A DNA stretch of 64,000 bases, from contig JAFQMC010000017.1 of NCBI GenBank assembly GCA_017421045.1, positions 33,602 through 97,601 of the forward strand, written 5' to 3'. How positions within the stretch are numbered: position 1 is the stretch's first letter; each line of letters starts with the position of its first letter. The position numbers and the translations under genes are program-made. Source of the DNA: Clostridia bacterium. Its GTDB lineage: Bacteria > Bacillota > Clostridia > Oscillospirales > Acutalibacteraceae. This document shows positions 29,883 through 39,870 of this stretch, piece after piece. A model generated the notes under the pieces. The model did no database searches. It was given only the letters and a program-made list of their open reading frames with translations, and had not been told where the DNA came from.

Positions 29883-31772
29883 TTATTTGAGCAAATCATC
29901 TACAGATATTTCTTTTTTTATTGTTCTAAGGCTTTTCTCATCCCAGAATTCTACAGTAAATGTGTTTTCAGCAAAACCCGTGATTCGAATACCTCCGTTA
30001 ACATTCTCGCAAGCGGAATCGATGTACATAAACTTACCGTTATTATCAAATCGCACACCGACGCCTGTGGGTTTGTTATCTTTCCAGGAACCTGTATGTA
30101 CAATTCCCGTCTCGGAATTCACACCAACACCGAAGCCGTTGCGAAGATTATTCTGCCAATTTCCCCAGTAGCACAGACTTCCGTCTTTATAGTAGAAGCT
30201 ACCGATGCCGTGACGCATATCAGCTTTGTAGTCACCGTCATAGGCTGTGTTCCCGTTTTCCATCAGAGTTTTTCCGTGTCCGTTGCGTTTTCCGTTTTCG
30301 TCAACATCACCATAGTAGAAGTACTTAGCTCCGTTGCTTTCAATGACAGAATCAGAAGGATTGCTGTCTACATAATCGGATGAACTATTGATATCAATAT
30401 TATTATTTGTCTCAACGGCAGACTCATCACTGCCGGACACAAATCCTTCTTCGTTGTAGGCAGTATACTCAGACGCAGCTTCTTTTGCATCGAGCATCAT
30501 TGAATCGATGAGAGAACGGACGTAGTCATCAATATCTTCATCGTTCATATTAAGGAAAGATGGGTCAATATAACTACTGTCAGGTTCAATATCCGATTCT
30601 TCATCTGTTGATGTATTATCTGTATCATCAGAAGATTCTTCTGTTTCCACAGCATCAGTGAAGAGATTAGAAAGCTCTTCAAGATCTGATTCGGAATCTT
30701 CGACAGGTTCGGCTGATATATCGTTGACCAAAGGTAACTCATCTGCCGGCTCGGATTTCTCAGGTGCTGCGTCAATCTCAGTTACCTGCTCAGATGAATC
30801 TGCAGAGGCAGAAAAAACAATATCGTTATCAATATGAACATCCGTCATTTCAGTGATAACTTTTATAGCCTGAGCAATTTCTGAATCTATTGAATACTCA
30901 TCCTCGATATCGTCATGAGGTTCCTCAATATACTCAGAATTGACAACATCAGTTTCCTCAAGAATACGATTAACGGATGACACCTTGAACCCATCTTCTG
31001 TCAGCTCTTCTGCTTCACTCAAATCAAAGACACTGCCACCACTTTTTGTAGAATCAAAGCTATTTACATCAAACCGGAATCCACCGGCGACGTCCTCCTC
31101 GGTAGTATATACAGGAGGTTTTATTTCTTCTGCATACTTTTTCTCTTCCTCTGACATAACCTGATTATAGATATTCAGGTTTTCTTCTGAAGTAAAGAAT
31201 AAAACACCATAATTAGTGAGCGCCATAAGCTCAGGTTCGGGAACACGCGAAAAAACACGCTGCTGAACCACATCATTGCTCGGAACAGGACAAATGTGAA
31301 GTGTTTTGGGATACGTTGCCCCTGTTGGATACATAAGAACAACTGTCTGACCGTTGAGTTCTTTGGGTACAATGGAACATATCAGGTCATTGCCGTAAAT
31401 ATTATTATAGTAGTTTGTTTTGAGCCATTTGTGCTGTTTACTGAAATGAATGCGTTTTACGTCATTGCCATTATCGTCGTAATAATTAACACAGTACTTA
31501 CCATCAGATAACTGTTCTATATCCTGAACAATACGTCTGTTCTTGATAACTCTCCATCTGAGGGGCTTTGTGGGTATAAAGGAATAGCTGTATTCATATT
31601 TGCTGTTCTTTGTGGTTCTATAAAGTCTGTTTGAAGCAGGCACAAGAGTTCTCAGATATCTCATAAGAATATTTGCGAATATATCCTGTCTTACATCAGG
31701 ATTCTCCCTGTCTCTGAGTGCCAGACCATAAAAGAAAACATCATTATAAGGAATAACAACCTTCTCAGTCAT
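29883..31772 (-). CDS. MORN-repeat protein with long acidic linker
   Basis: 629 aa from the ATG at 31772, nine bases after GGGGAGG; an ATG three codons earlier abuts that site. Three parts. The N-terminal domain (about 1-210) is of unknown fold. A low-complexity linker (about 215-470) is very rich in Asp, Glu and Ser. A C-terminal block (about 485-600) has four MORN-type repeats, e.g. YDGDYKADMRHGIGSFYY and HTGSWKDNKPTGVGVRF. No signal peptide, so probably cytoplasmic. MORN repeats often mediate lipid or protein contacts; the actual role is unknown. A TATAAT at 31822-31827 could be its -10. Confidence 0.8.
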   Translation of the reverse strand: MTEKVVIPYNDVFFYGLALRDRENPDVRQDIFANILMRYLRTLVPASNRLYRTTKNSKYEYSYSFIPTKPLRWRVIKNRRIVQDIEQLSDGKYCVNYYDDNGNDVKRIHFSKQHKWLKTNYYNNIYGNDLICSIVPKELNGQTVVLMYPTGATYPKTLHICPVPSNDVVQQRVFSRVPEPELMALTNYGVLFFTSEENLNIYNQVMSEEEKKYAEEIKPPVYTTEEDVAGGFRFDVNSFDSTKSGGSVFDLSEAEELTEDGFKVSSVNRILEETDVVNSEYIEEPHDDIEDEYSIDSEIAQAIKVITEMTDVHIDNDIVFSASADSSEQVTEIDAAPEKSEPADELPLVNDISAEPVEDSESDLEELSNLFTDAVETEESSDDTDNTSTDEESDIEPDSSYIDPSFLNMNDEDIDDYVRSLIDSMMLDAKEAASEYTAYNEEGFVSGSDESAVETNNNIDINSSSDYVDSNPSDSVIESNGAKYFYYGDVDENGKRNGHGKTLMENGNTAYDGDYKADMRHGIGSFYYKDGSLCYWGNWQNNLRNGFGVGVNSETGIVHTGSWKDNKPTGVGVRFDNNGKFMYIDSACENVNGGIRITGFAENTFTVEFWDEKSLRTIKKEISVDDLLK

Positions 31773-31832
31773 TACAACCATCCTCCCCTGTGAAAAAGCT
31801 AACGCGTCAATGAATTAAAGCATTATACAAAA

Positions 31833-31858
31833 TACAGGCACACAAAGGTGCGCCTGTA
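31833..31858 (-). terminator. Terminator after pfkA
   Basis: On the minus strand TACAGGC...GCCTGTA with inner CAC/GTG pairs forms a hairpin ten bases after the pfkA stop, followed by TTTTG. Confidence 0.65.
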
Positions 31859-31868
31859 GCTTGTTATA

Positions 31869-32843
31869 TCAGATAGAAACATCCATAGCAATATTATACA
31901 GCTCCTCGTCAAACACGCGCTTCATTGAAAGAGCCTCTGAAATATCAAGGTCAACGATATTGCCCTTCTGCATAGCAACAACTCGAGTGCCGATATTATT
32001 GCAGATGAGGTCAACTGCATGATGACCCATAGCACTGGCAACCACACGGTCTCTCAGTGTGGGGCAACCACCTCTCTGAACATGACCGAGGATTGTAGCA
32101 CGGGATTCGATACCTGTCTTTTCTTCGATGTATTTTGCGATCTCTGAAGTTCCGCCTACACCCTCTGCGACTACTACAATGAAGTGTTTCTTGCCTGTAG
32201 CCTTAGTCTTGATAATCTTATCAATAACCATAGAGTCAAGATCATGGGGCTTCTCAGGAACGAGAATAGAAGTTGCACCGCAAGCAATACCGGTCTGCAG
32301 GGCGATGTCTCCGCAACGTCTGCCCATAACCTCAACAACAGAGCAACGGTCGTGGGACTGAGCGGTATCTCTGATTTTATCAACATTCTCAAGAACTGTG
32401 TTCATTGCAGTATCAAAACCGATGGTGTACTCACTGCAGGCGATGTCGTTATCAATAGTTCCGGGAATACCGACACAAGGAATTCCTGCACCGGAAAGAT
32501 CTCTTGCACCGCGGAAAGAGCCATCACCGCCGATGACAACAACACCCTTAACACCCAGTGAGCGACAGTAGTCTGCTGCTTTCTTAACACCCTCAGGAGT
32601 GTTGTACTCTTCACTTCTGGCAGTGTAGAGAACTGTGCCACCACGATTAATAATATCAGAAACGGAACGAAGATTCATCTGAATCACGTCTCCGTTGAGA
32701 AGACCATTATATCCACGCTTAACGCCGTAAACCTGAAGATTGCGGTTGATAGCAGAACGAACAACTGCTCTGACAGCAGCGTTCATACCGGGAGCATCAC
32801 CGCCACTGGTTAATACAGCAATGGAGTTTGCATTATCACACAT
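31869..32843 (-). CDS. pfkA: ATP-dependent 6-phosphofructokinase
   Basis: Glycolytic enzyme phosphorylating fructose 6-phosphate. 324 aa, bacterial type. Motifs: TSGGDAPGMNAAVRAVVRSA, GGDGSFRGA, the catalytic PGTIDNDIACSEYTIGFDTA, and EVMGRRCGDIAL. GGDGS with Gly at this site indicates ATP rather than PPi use. TTGGAGG precedes the ATG and it has its own promoter at 32879-32907, although dnaE ends only 71 bp upstream. Confidence 0.97.
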   Translation of the reverse strand: MCDNANSIAVLTSGGDAPGMNAAVRAVVRSAINRNLQVYGVKRGYNGLLNGDVIQMNLRSVSDIINRGGTVLYTARSEEYNTPEGVKKAADYCRSLGVKGVVVIGGDGSFRGARDLSGAGIPCVGIPGTIDNDIACSEYTIGFDTAMNTVLENVDKIRDTAQSHDRCSVVEVMGRRCGDIALQTGIACGATSILVPEKPHDLDSMVIDKIIKTKATGKKHFIVVVAEGVGGTSEIAKYIEEKTGIESRATILGHVQRGGCPTLRDRVVASAMGHHAVDLICNNIGTRVVAMQKGNIVDLDISEALSMKRVFDEELYNIAMDVSI

Positions 32844-32878
32844 TATAGAATACCTCCAACAAATAGTAATACATATTT

Positions 32879-32907
32879 ATTATAATAGTAATCGAATATA
32901 AATTCAA
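32879..32907 (-). promoter_or_regulatory. Sigma-A promoter of pfkA
   Basis: Minus strand TTGAAT (32902-32907), 17-base spacer, TATAAT (32879-32884), in the 71-bp gap after dnaE. Confidence 0.8.
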
Positions 32908-32914
32908 GTCTTTT

Positions 32915-35900
32915 TTAAACTTCTGCGAATTTAAGTTTGACAGAGTCCTCTCCAAGCTGATTCCGTAGCTCTGAAAGCAAAACGTCGTTCAGAGAAACCC
33001 ATAGTTCCCCGGGAGCTTTCAATAGTTTTTTATCCTGCTCCAGATAAAAATAAACGGGTGTAGGTCCGTCGAAAATATCCACAAGTCTGCGTGCTTTCTC
33101 AAAGAGAACGCTATCCTTGGAATCAACTTTAAGATACAAGCCTACAGCATTTCTGTAGTCAGGAATCTGTTCAGATATATTATCAGACTTATTCTTTGGA
33201 GCCTCCTGAATATTCTGAGAATTGGTTGCAACGTTTTGCTCTGATGGTGTATGAGTTGTATTATCACTTTTTTCAACCTTCTCGACCATGTTCACCAGAA
33301 TCTTAGGATCTTCGTCTTCACGCATACTTATTGTTCCGGTTACACATATCACCGAACCCTCATAGAGAACACTTCCGTACTGAGACAATGTCTTGGGAAA
33401 AACAATAAGTTCAAGTGAACCCGACCTGTCCTCAACGGTGACAAAAGCCATCATCTGGTTTGACTTAGTAATCTGGGAACGGAATCTTGAAATAATGCAG
33501 ACTATCCGAGCTTTATCTCCGTCGATGAATTTTTTGTATCCGTCATCGGAGATAATATCCCCTATTCTGTCAGCTTTTATCCTGTCAGAATACCATTCAT
33601 ACTCAGACATAGGATGACCCGACAGATACATACCCGCCATATCTTTTTCCATAGCGAGAAGATCTGTCAGCGAAAACTCATCAAGTTCAGGCAAAGTGAC
33701 ACTCGCGCTCTCCCTCACATCGGGATCGCTTTCAAACAGTGAAAGTTGACCCTCCATATTCCGACGTTTTTCGTAGTCAAGGTCTTCCATAACTGCCTTT
33801 GCTACACTTAGCATCTGCCGTCTGTTGGCACCCATATTATCCAGTGCACCGCATTTGATAAGACTTTCAAGGGCACGGGAGTTCATTCCGCCTGAATATA
33901 GGCGTGAGCAGAAATCTTTAAGGGAAGTGAATTGTCCTTCTCTGCGTGCAGTGATAATTGAATCAATAAAGCTTTTGCCGAGATTCTTGATAGCCATCAG
34001 CCCGTAGCGAATGTTACCCTCTGTAACGGCAAAGCCGTGAGTGCTGAAGTTTACATGAGGCGGAAGCACCTGGATTCCCATACGGTGGCAGTCAGTAATA
34101 TAGGTTGCCATCTTGTTCTGATTATCAAGCACACTGGAGAGAAGTGCCGCCATATACTGCTTGGGATAGTGATGCTTTAGCCAAGCAGTCTGATAAGAAA
34201 TAAATGCATAGGAAGCCGCGTGAGACTTGTTGAAAGCGTAGGAAGCAAAGCTCTTCATCTCGTCGTAGATAGAGTCAGCTGTGGCACGGTCAACTCCGCG
34301 TCGCAGACATCCCTCAACCTCAACGACACCGTCATCGGAAACCAGACCGTTTATAAACACGTCTCTCTCCCGCTCCATAACATCGTGTTTCTTCTTACTC
34401 ATCGCACGGCGGACAACATCGGCTCGTCCCAGGGAATACCCTGCAAGTTTGCGGAAAATCTGCATTACTTGCTCCTGATAGACAATACAGCCATAGGTGA
34501 CATTGAGTATATCTTCAAGCAGCGGATGTTTATATCTTACTTTCTGAGGATTGTGCCTGTTTTCTATATAGGTAGGTATACTGTCCATGGGACCCGGTCG
34601 ATACAAAGAAATAACAGCTATTAAATCTTCAAGAGATTCAGGTCTGAGCTGAACAAGGACATTTTTCATGCCCTGAGATTCAAACTGAAACACTCCCTCG
34701 GTGTTGCCCAGAGAGAGCATATTATATACCCCTTTATCTCCCTCGTCGATATCGTGCAGTGAAAAATCGGGATTAACCTCCCGAATAAGCTTCACCGCAT
34801 CACTGATTACTGTAAGGTTCCTTAGTCCAAGGAAGTCCATCTTGAGCAGACCCAATTCCTCAAGAGTTGTCATCGTAAACTGAGTGACAACCTGCTCGTC
34901 GTTCTTTGCCAGGGGAACATAGTCTGAAACGGGTCTGTCAGAAATGATGACGCCTGCAGCATGAGTTGTTGCATGTCGGGGCATACCTTCAAGTCCAAGC
35001 GACAGGTCGATAAGCTCTTTAATCTCAGGCTCGGTGTCATATCGTTCTTTTAACTCACGGCTTATAGACAAGGCTTTTTCAAGAGTCATATTCAGCTCGT
35101 TGGGTATGAGCTTTGCAACAGAATCACATGTTCCGTAAGCAAGTCCCAAAGCTCTGCCTACATCACGCACAACGCCTCTGGCGGCCATTGTGCCGAATGC
35201 TATAATCTGAGCTACATGATCGTAGCCGTATTTTCTGATAACGTAATCTATAACCTCGGAGCGCCTGTCCTTGCAGAAATCAATATCAAAGTCAGGCATA
35301 GATACTCTCTCGGGATTGAGAAAACGTTCAAAAAGCAAATTGTATTTAATGGGGTCGATGCCTGTTATTCCGATGCAATAGGCACAGAGAGAACCTGCAC
35401 CCGAGCCTCTGCCGGGACCAACGGGAATCCCTCTGCTCTTTGCATACTGTATAAAATCATTAACGATCAGGTAATAATCCACAAAGCCCATACGGCTTAT
35501 GGTGGAAAGTTCAAACTCCAGTCTCTCTATGATAGAAGCATCGGGATTTTTGCCGTAGTGCTTATAAAGGCCTTCGTAACAATTTCGTCTGAAATACTCA
35601 TAATGATCTTCGCCATTTGGCACATCAAACACAGGAAGCTTCCGCTTGCCGAATTCAAACTCTACCCGACAGCGATCTGCAATTTTCTGAGTATTATCAA
35701 AAGCAGATGAAAGGTTCTGAAACAGAGAGCGCATCTCATCTTCGGATTTAAGGTAGAATTCATCAGTCTCGAAGCGCATTCTGTCCTCATCGTGTATCGT
35801 GTGGTTGGTCTGGATACACATGAGAATTGCCTGAACTCGTGAGTCAGACTTCTTGGTATAGTGACAGTCATTTGTGACAACGAGTTGTGCGTCTATCTCC

Positions 35901-36481
35901 GAAGCAAGGTGTATAAGCTCAGGATTTATCCGCTGTTGGTCTCGGATTCCGTGGTCCTGAAGTTCGATATAAAAGTTATCCTTACCGAAAAGCGACTGAT
36001 AGTAGAGTGCTTTTTCCTTAGCGCCCTTATAGTCATCAGAAAGAAGCTTTCTCGGTATCTCGCCTGCAAGACAAGCAGACAGACAAATCAGACCCTCGTG
36101 GTATTTCCTGAGGAGTTCATCATCTATTCTCGGCTTCACATAAAAGCCGTCTGTGAATCCAAGTGAAACAAGCTTCATCAGATTCTCGTAGCCTGTGTTG
36201 TTCTCGCAAAGGAGAACCATATGATAATACTCTCTGTCAAGCTCCGGAGTTTTGTCAAATCTTGAACGAGGTGCTACATATACCTCGCAACCGATAACAG
36301 GATGTATGCCCTGCGCCTTACACTCACGCCAGAAGTCAATTACACCGTACATAGCACCATGGTCAGTAATGGCAACAGCAGTTTGACCCATATTCTTCAC
36401 TTCAGATACAAGGTCTTTGATACGGCAAGCTCCATCAAGCAGACTATACTCGCTATGAACATGTAAATGTGTAAAAGCCAT
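32915..36481 (-). CDS. dnaE: DNA polymerase III alpha subunit DnaE
   Basis: Second C-family replicase, which in Firmicutes extends RNA primers before hand-off to PolC. 1188 aa from the ATG at 36481, eight bases after GGAGG. The PHP domain begins AFTHLHVHSEYSLLDGA; polymerase catalytic motif MPDFDIDFC; VGPGRGSGAGSLCAYC; a C-terminal OB fold (about 985-1060) with RIVCIISRFRS; then a linker and a divergent tail. No exonuclease domain, as expected for DnaE. It follows xseA by 26 bp. Confidence 0.97.
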   Translation of the reverse strand: MAFTHLHVHSEYSLLDGACRIKDLVSEVKNMGQTAVAITDHGAMYGVIDFWRECKAQGIHPVIGCEVYVAPRSRFDKTPELDREYYHMVLLCENNTGYENLMKLVSLGFTDGFYVKPRIDDELLRKYHEGLICLSACLAGEIPRKLLSDDYKGAKEKALYYQSLFGKDNFYIELQDHGIRDQQRINPELIHLASEIDAQLVVTNDCHYTKKSDSRVQAILMCIQTNHTIHDEDRMRFETDEFYLKSEDEMRSLFQNLSSAFDNTQKIADRCRVEFEFGKRKLPVFDVPNGEDHYEYFRRNCYEGLYKHYGKNPDASIIERLEFELSTISRMGFVDYYLIVNDFIQYAKSRGIPVGPGRGSGAGSLCAYCIGITGIDPIKYNLLFERFLNPERVSMPDFDIDFCKDRRSEVIDYVIRKYGYDHVAQIIAFGTMAARGVVRDVGRALGLAYGTCDSVAKLIPNELNMTLEKALSISRELKERYDTEPEIKELIDLSLGLEGMPRHATTHAAGVIISDRPVSDYVPLAKNDEQVVTQFTMTTLEELGLLKMDFLGLRNLTVISDAVKLIREVNPDFSLHDIDEGDKGVYNMLSLGNTEGVFQFESQGMKNVLVQLRPESLEDLIAVISLYRPGPMDSIPTYIENRHNPQKVRYKHPLLEDILNVTYGCIVYQEQVMQIFRKLAGYSLGRADVVRRAMSKKKHDVMERERDVFINGLVSDDGVVEVEGCLRRGVDRATADSIYDEMKSFASYAFNKSHAASYAFISYQTAWLKHHYPKQYMAALLSSVLDNQNKMATYITDCHRMGIQVLPPHVNFSTHGFAVTEGNIRYGLMAIKNLGKSFIDSIITARREGQFTSLKDFCSRLYSGGMNSRALESLIKCGALDNMGANRRQMLSVAKAVMEDLDYEKRRNMEGQLSLFESDPDVRESASVTLPELDEFSLTDLLAMEKDMAGMYLSGHPMSEYEWYSDRIKADRIGDIISDDGYKKFIDGDKARIVCIISRFRSQITKSNQMMAFVTVEDRSGSLELIVFPKTLSQYGSVLYEGSVICVTGTISMREDEDPKILVNMVEKVEKSDNTTHTPSEQNVATNSQNIQEAPKNKSDNISEQIPDYRNAVGLYLKVDSKDSVLFEKARRLVDIFDGPTPVYFYLEQDKKLLKAPGELWVSLNDVLLSELRNQLGEDSVKLKFAEV

Positions 36482-36507
36482 AGGACACACCTCCTTTAAA
36501 AGTCAAT

Positions 36508-37710
36508 TTAATCTATTGTGGCAGAGACTTCTCCGTCGTGGAATATTATACTGATGTCATCACCGGATTGAAGCTGAGACTTTGAAAATATTGTCTTATC
36601 TCCACGACAAGTCACGGTATATCCTCTGCGAAGAATTGCAGAGGGATCAAGAGCAAACAATCGCAGTTTAAGTTCCTGCATTTTAGCGGTTTGCTCCGAA
36701 AGGATTTTTTCACCTGAGGACGTAAACCGCTTGCTAATGTCGGAAAACACTTTGAAAATTTCTTCGAACTCTATTCTCGGGTCACGCTCAGAAAGCACAC
36801 TGTAGCAATCGGTGAGTTCCTTTTCTTTATTCCTGAGAATACCCTCGATGAGTGCGAAGAGATACTGTCGCTGTTGTAATAATAAGTCGATCTGCTGAGC
36901 TCTGTCGGGTGTAGCAAGCTCTGCTGCCGCCGAAGGCGTAGGTGCACGAAGGTCGGATACAAAATCGCAGATTGTAAAGTCGGTCTCATGTCCCACTGCA
37001 GAAATAACGGGAGTTCTGCATTTGTAAATAGCTCTTGCGAGTTCTTCACTGTTAAACGCCCACAGATCTTCAATCGAGCCGCCGCCGCGACCTATAATAA
37101 TTACGTCAGCCAAGGAGGATTTGTCTACATCCTCTATGGCTTTTGCAAGCATCTTGGATGCACTTTCTCCTTGAACCAGAACCGGAGTGACAACAATCTC
37201 GGAATAAGGCCAACGACGAGAGAGGATGTTGCGTATATCCTGAAGTGCAGCACCTGTGGGAGAAGTGATAACTGAAATGGTTTCAGGGAATTTGGGAATA
37301 GGTTTTTTATGTCTTTTATCAAACAAACCTTCACTTTCAAGCTTTGCCTTGAGCTGTTCGTAAGCGATTGTAAGAGAACCTACTCCGTCAGGTTGCATAT
37401 CTTCAATATACAACTGATACTGACCGCTCGGCTCATAAACCGACACCCTGCCTCGTGCAATAATCTTCATACCGTTCTGGGGCTTAAACTTCAGATTCTT
37501 TGCGCTGTAGGAGAACATAACAGCTTTAATTACTGCTTTTTCATCCTTGAGCGAAAGATATATATGACCGCTGGAATAATGATCAGTCAGATTGGAAATC
37601 TCTCCTGTAACGAAAACATAACGCAGGTTATCGTCACCGTCAACGAGAGATTTGATATAAAAATTAAGTTGTGATACCGATATAAATCTCGGAGTAGGTA
37701 CATTGTTCAT
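36508..37710 (-). CDS. xseA: Exodeoxyribonuclease VII large subunit
   Basis: Catalytic subunit of ExoVII, which degrades single-stranded DNA. 400 aa: an N-terminal OB fold (about 10-100; VFVTGEISNLTDHYSSGHIY), the conserved core (VITSPTGAALQDI, GRGGGSIEDLWAFN, SAVGHETDFTI), then a coiled-coil and C-terminal domain. The small subunit XseB is not encoded in the next frame, where it is often found; I see no candidate between xseA and dnaE. Confidence 0.95.
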   Translation of the reverse strand: MNNVPTPRFISVSQLNFYIKSLVDGDDNLRYVFVTGEISNLTDHYSSGHIYLSLKDEKAVIKAVMFSYSAKNLKFKPQNGMKIIARGRVSVYEPSGQYQLYIEDMQPDGVGSLTIAYEQLKAKLESEGLFDKRHKKPIPKFPETISVITSPTGAALQDIRNILSRRWPYSEIVVTPVLVQGESASKMLAKAIEDVDKSSLADVIIIGRGGGSIEDLWAFNSEELARAIYKCRTPVISAVGHETDFTICDFVSDLRAPTPSAAAELATPDRAQQIDLLLQQRQYLFALIEGILRNKEKELTDCYSVLSERDPRIEFEEIFKVFSDISKRFTSSGEKILSEQTAKMQELKLRLFALDPSAILRRGYTVTCRGDKTIFSKSQLQSGDDISIIFHDGEVSATID

Positions 37711-37727
37711 AATATCACTTCAGAAAA

Positions 37728-38669
37728 TTATTTATAATATTTATGTTTATACGCGCACAAAAGTGCAACACCTGCTGCGTTGTCGCAAGAAAACTGCGGC
37801 TGAGCAAAACTTGCAGAGAATCTATTTTGCAGAGAATCCCTGATTATTTTATTGGACATAACTCCGCCTGCATATATAACAGGAAGTTTTCCGTGCTGCT
37901 CAAAGAGTTTTTCTGTCATTGCTGAGATTGTCGCTTCAATATAAGCAAGGGTGTAGGCAGCGGTCATAGATTTATCACCGCTCTTTTTATAAATTTCCCT
38001 GAGCTTATTCTCAAATCCGCTGAGACAACAATCCGCACCTTTTAAAACGGGTCTGACTTTTATTCTTTCTTTATACTCAGAAGCTAAGTTCTCAAGCTCT
38101 TTTCCGCAGGGAAACTGAAGTCCCAACATCACACCAACTCTGTCTACAAGTTGACCAGCATTCAGATCAAGAGTCTTGGCTATTATATCGCAGGTGAATA
38201 TCTCATCATTATCAGGAGACACAAGAATGGCCTCGGTGGTACCGCCGCTCACATGAAAAGCTATAAATCTATCTCCAAGCAAATCCAGTTTGTCGGCAGA
38301 ATAGAGTGCCGCCATTATGTGCCCCTGTTGATGTGATGTAAAGTACAGCGGTATATCCATAGCAGCCGAAAGAGAACGTGCTGTGCCGACACCCACTGTA
38401 AAACACGGCATATAGGATCCTTCTTGCATCCGCGGAACCGAGGAGACGCAAATCGCCTCTACACTACCGCTTAAGTCAGAAAACAGCTTTTCCATAAGCA
38501 GGGGTAGTTGCTGAGTATGATGAAATACTGCATCACTTTGCCTGATGCCACATTCACCGGGTTTTACCGGCAAAAGTTGCTTTTGCTGAATCACGGAATG
38601 AGTATTAACATCGTATATAGCGCAGGAGGTTGTGTAGTTACTGGTATCAATACCAAGCGCCAAAGCCAT
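37728..38669 (-). CDS. TsaD-family (M22/Kae1-like) paralogue
   Basis: ASKHA-fold protein of the Kae1/TsaD family, 313 aa, shorter and more divergent than typical TsaD (about 335-345). It keeps the metal-binding His pair (His113 and His117 in SHQQGH) and phosphate loops (GIDTSNYTTSCAI, FHVSGGTTEAIL, AGGVMSN). Clostridia often carry such a second copy beside nusB and xseA, besides a canonical TsaD elsewhere. Whether this copy makes t6A is unknown, so I give no symbol. Its ATG overlaps the nusB stop (TAATG). Confidence 0.85.
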   Translation of the reverse strand: MALALGIDTSNYTTSCAIYDVNTHSVIQQKQLLPVKPGECGIRQSDAVFHHTQQLPLLMEKLFSDLSGSVEAICVSSVPRMQEGSYMPCFTVGVGTARSLSAAMDIPLYFTSHQQGHIMAALYSADKLDLLGDRFIAFHVSGGTTEAILVSPDNDEIFTCDIIAKTLDLNAGQLVDRVGVMLGLQFPCGKELENLASEYKERIKVRPVLKGADCCLSGFENKLREIYKKSGDKSMTAAYTLAYIEATISAMTEKLFEQHGKLPVIYAGGVMSNKIIRDSLQNRFSASFAQPQFSCDNAAGVALLCAYKHKYYK

Positions 38670-39154
38670 TATTCAAGCTCCTTTGCAACTGCACCCAGAA
38701 CGCCGTTGACAAAAGAAGCATCGTCAACTGAGTATTTTTTGCAAAGCTCTACGGCCTCGTTTATGGCAACAGAGACAGGAACTTCTTCTACAAATTTCAT
38801 CTCATATACAGCAACGCGGAGTACAGCCAGCGCCGTGCGGGAGATTCTTGTAATCTTCCAACCCTTTGAAAGATGTGAAGATATACAGTCGTCAATCTCC
38901 TGAAGCTTGTCCTCGATGTTCTTTGCGGTATCAATGGCATAATCGCTATAATACTCGTCACGGCTATCAATGATATTATCTGCAATTTCATCAATATCAG
39001 AGTCGGTGAAAAGCTTCTCAAAGACCAGCAGAACAGCCTGCTCTCTCATCTTATATCTTGAAATATTGTTACGGTTTTTGCTGATATTCTCTGAAGTTTC
39101 TCCAGTCATTTCTTCCTTGAGCTCAGCATCTGTTCTGTTCATATTCTCGTCCAT
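38669..39154 (-). CDS. nusB: Transcription antitermination factor NusB
   Basis: Helical RNA-binding protein of the rRNA antitermination complex with NusE/S10. 161 aa from the ATG at 39154 after CGGAG. The NusB core starts at REQAVLLVFEKLF, with the C-terminal SVAINEAVELCKKYSVDDASFVNGVLG signature. An acidic/polar N-terminal extension of about 30 residues is extra. It opens the nusB-tsaD-like-xseA-dnaE unit. Confidence 0.95.
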   Translation of the reverse strand: MDENMNRTDAELKEEMTGETSENISKNRNNISRYKMREQAVLLVFEKLFTDSDIDEIADNIIDSRDEYYSDYAIDTAKNIEDKLQEIDDCISSHLSKGWKITRISRTALAVLRVAVYEMKFVEEVPVSVAINEAVELCKKYSVDDASFVNGVLGAVAKELE

Positions 39155-39192
39155 AATTAACACTCCGTATAAAGTTATTTATTGCCAAGATA

Positions 39193-39220
39193 ATTATACC
39201 ACAAAATACTGAAAATGCAA
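39193..39220 (-). promoter_or_regulatory. Sigma-A promoter of nusB-xseA-dnaE
   Basis: Minus strand TTGCAT (39215-39220), 16-base spacer, TATAAT (39193-39198), just after the spoIIIA terminator. Confidence 0.75.
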
Positions 39221-39244
39221 CGAATCTGAGAAATAATAAAAAAA

Positions 39245-39274
39245 GTAGCGACACAGATAAAACCATGTCGCTAC
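39245..39274 (-). terminator. Terminator of the spoIIIA operon
   Basis: Minus strand GTAGCGACA/TGTCGCTAC, nine-bp stem with a 12-base loop, then TTTTTTTATT. Starts ten bases after the spoIIIAH stop. Confidence 0.9.
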
Positions 39275-39283
39275 AAAGCTCGA

Positions 39284-39856
39284 TCACACTTCAACGATAC
39301 TAATGTTTTCAAAAGGCAAGTCTGCAACTTCATCTACACAGTCCTTGATAATAAGTGATGAGTTTTCCTGCATTTCGTTGACGGGAACAATAACGGTACA
39401 CGAGGTATCGGATAATGAGCAAATACAATCGCTGAATCCTTTTGCCTTCAGAGTTGTTTCAATTCTGTTTTGACTGATAACCGCATCTTCAAGTTTCGAG
39501 AGCTGTTCTGCAGCTTCTTCCTTCGCCTCCTCCGACGAATCAGTAAGCTCCAAGACTTGTTTTGCAAGAGTGATAACTTCGTCCTGTGTCTTTTCTCTTT
39601 CGCTTCTCGCTGTTGCAAAATACTCATATTGTTCTGCGGTAAGTGATGTATTTTCCGAAGTTTGCGTTGCATTTACAGCTGACTCGTCCGACGATGCTGT
39701 GATATTACTGTTAACATAGCTTGCAGAGCCGAGTTCTTTTGCGGTATCTGAAACAGACAGAGAATCTGTGCCGGATAACTGCCAGTTCAGATATACCGCT
39801 GCTGAAAGTGCCACCACCAACGAAGCCAGAACCACATGTCTTTTTTTGATTTTCAT
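39284..39856 (-). CDS. spoIIIAH: Stage III sporulation protein AH
   Basis: Mother-cell membrane protein that pairs with forespore SpoIIQ to form the feeding-tube channel. 190 aa: one N-terminal helix (VVLASLVVALSAAVYL), a Ser/Glu-rich and probably coiled-coil part (about 30-125), and a C-terminal ring-building domain similar to FliF/YscJ. Last gene of the operon, 14 bp after spoIIIAG. Confidence 0.93.
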   Translation of the reverse strand: MKIKKRHVVLASLVVALSAAVYLNWQLSGTDSLSVSDTAKELGSASYVNSNITASSDESAVNATQTSENTSLTAEQYEYFATARSEREKTQDEVITLAKQVLELTDSSEEAKEEAAEQLSKLEDAVISQNRIETTLKAKGFSDCICSLSDTSCTVIVPVNEMQENSSLIIKDCVDEVADLPFENISIVEV

Positions 39857-39870
39857 TGTTGCCTCCTGAT

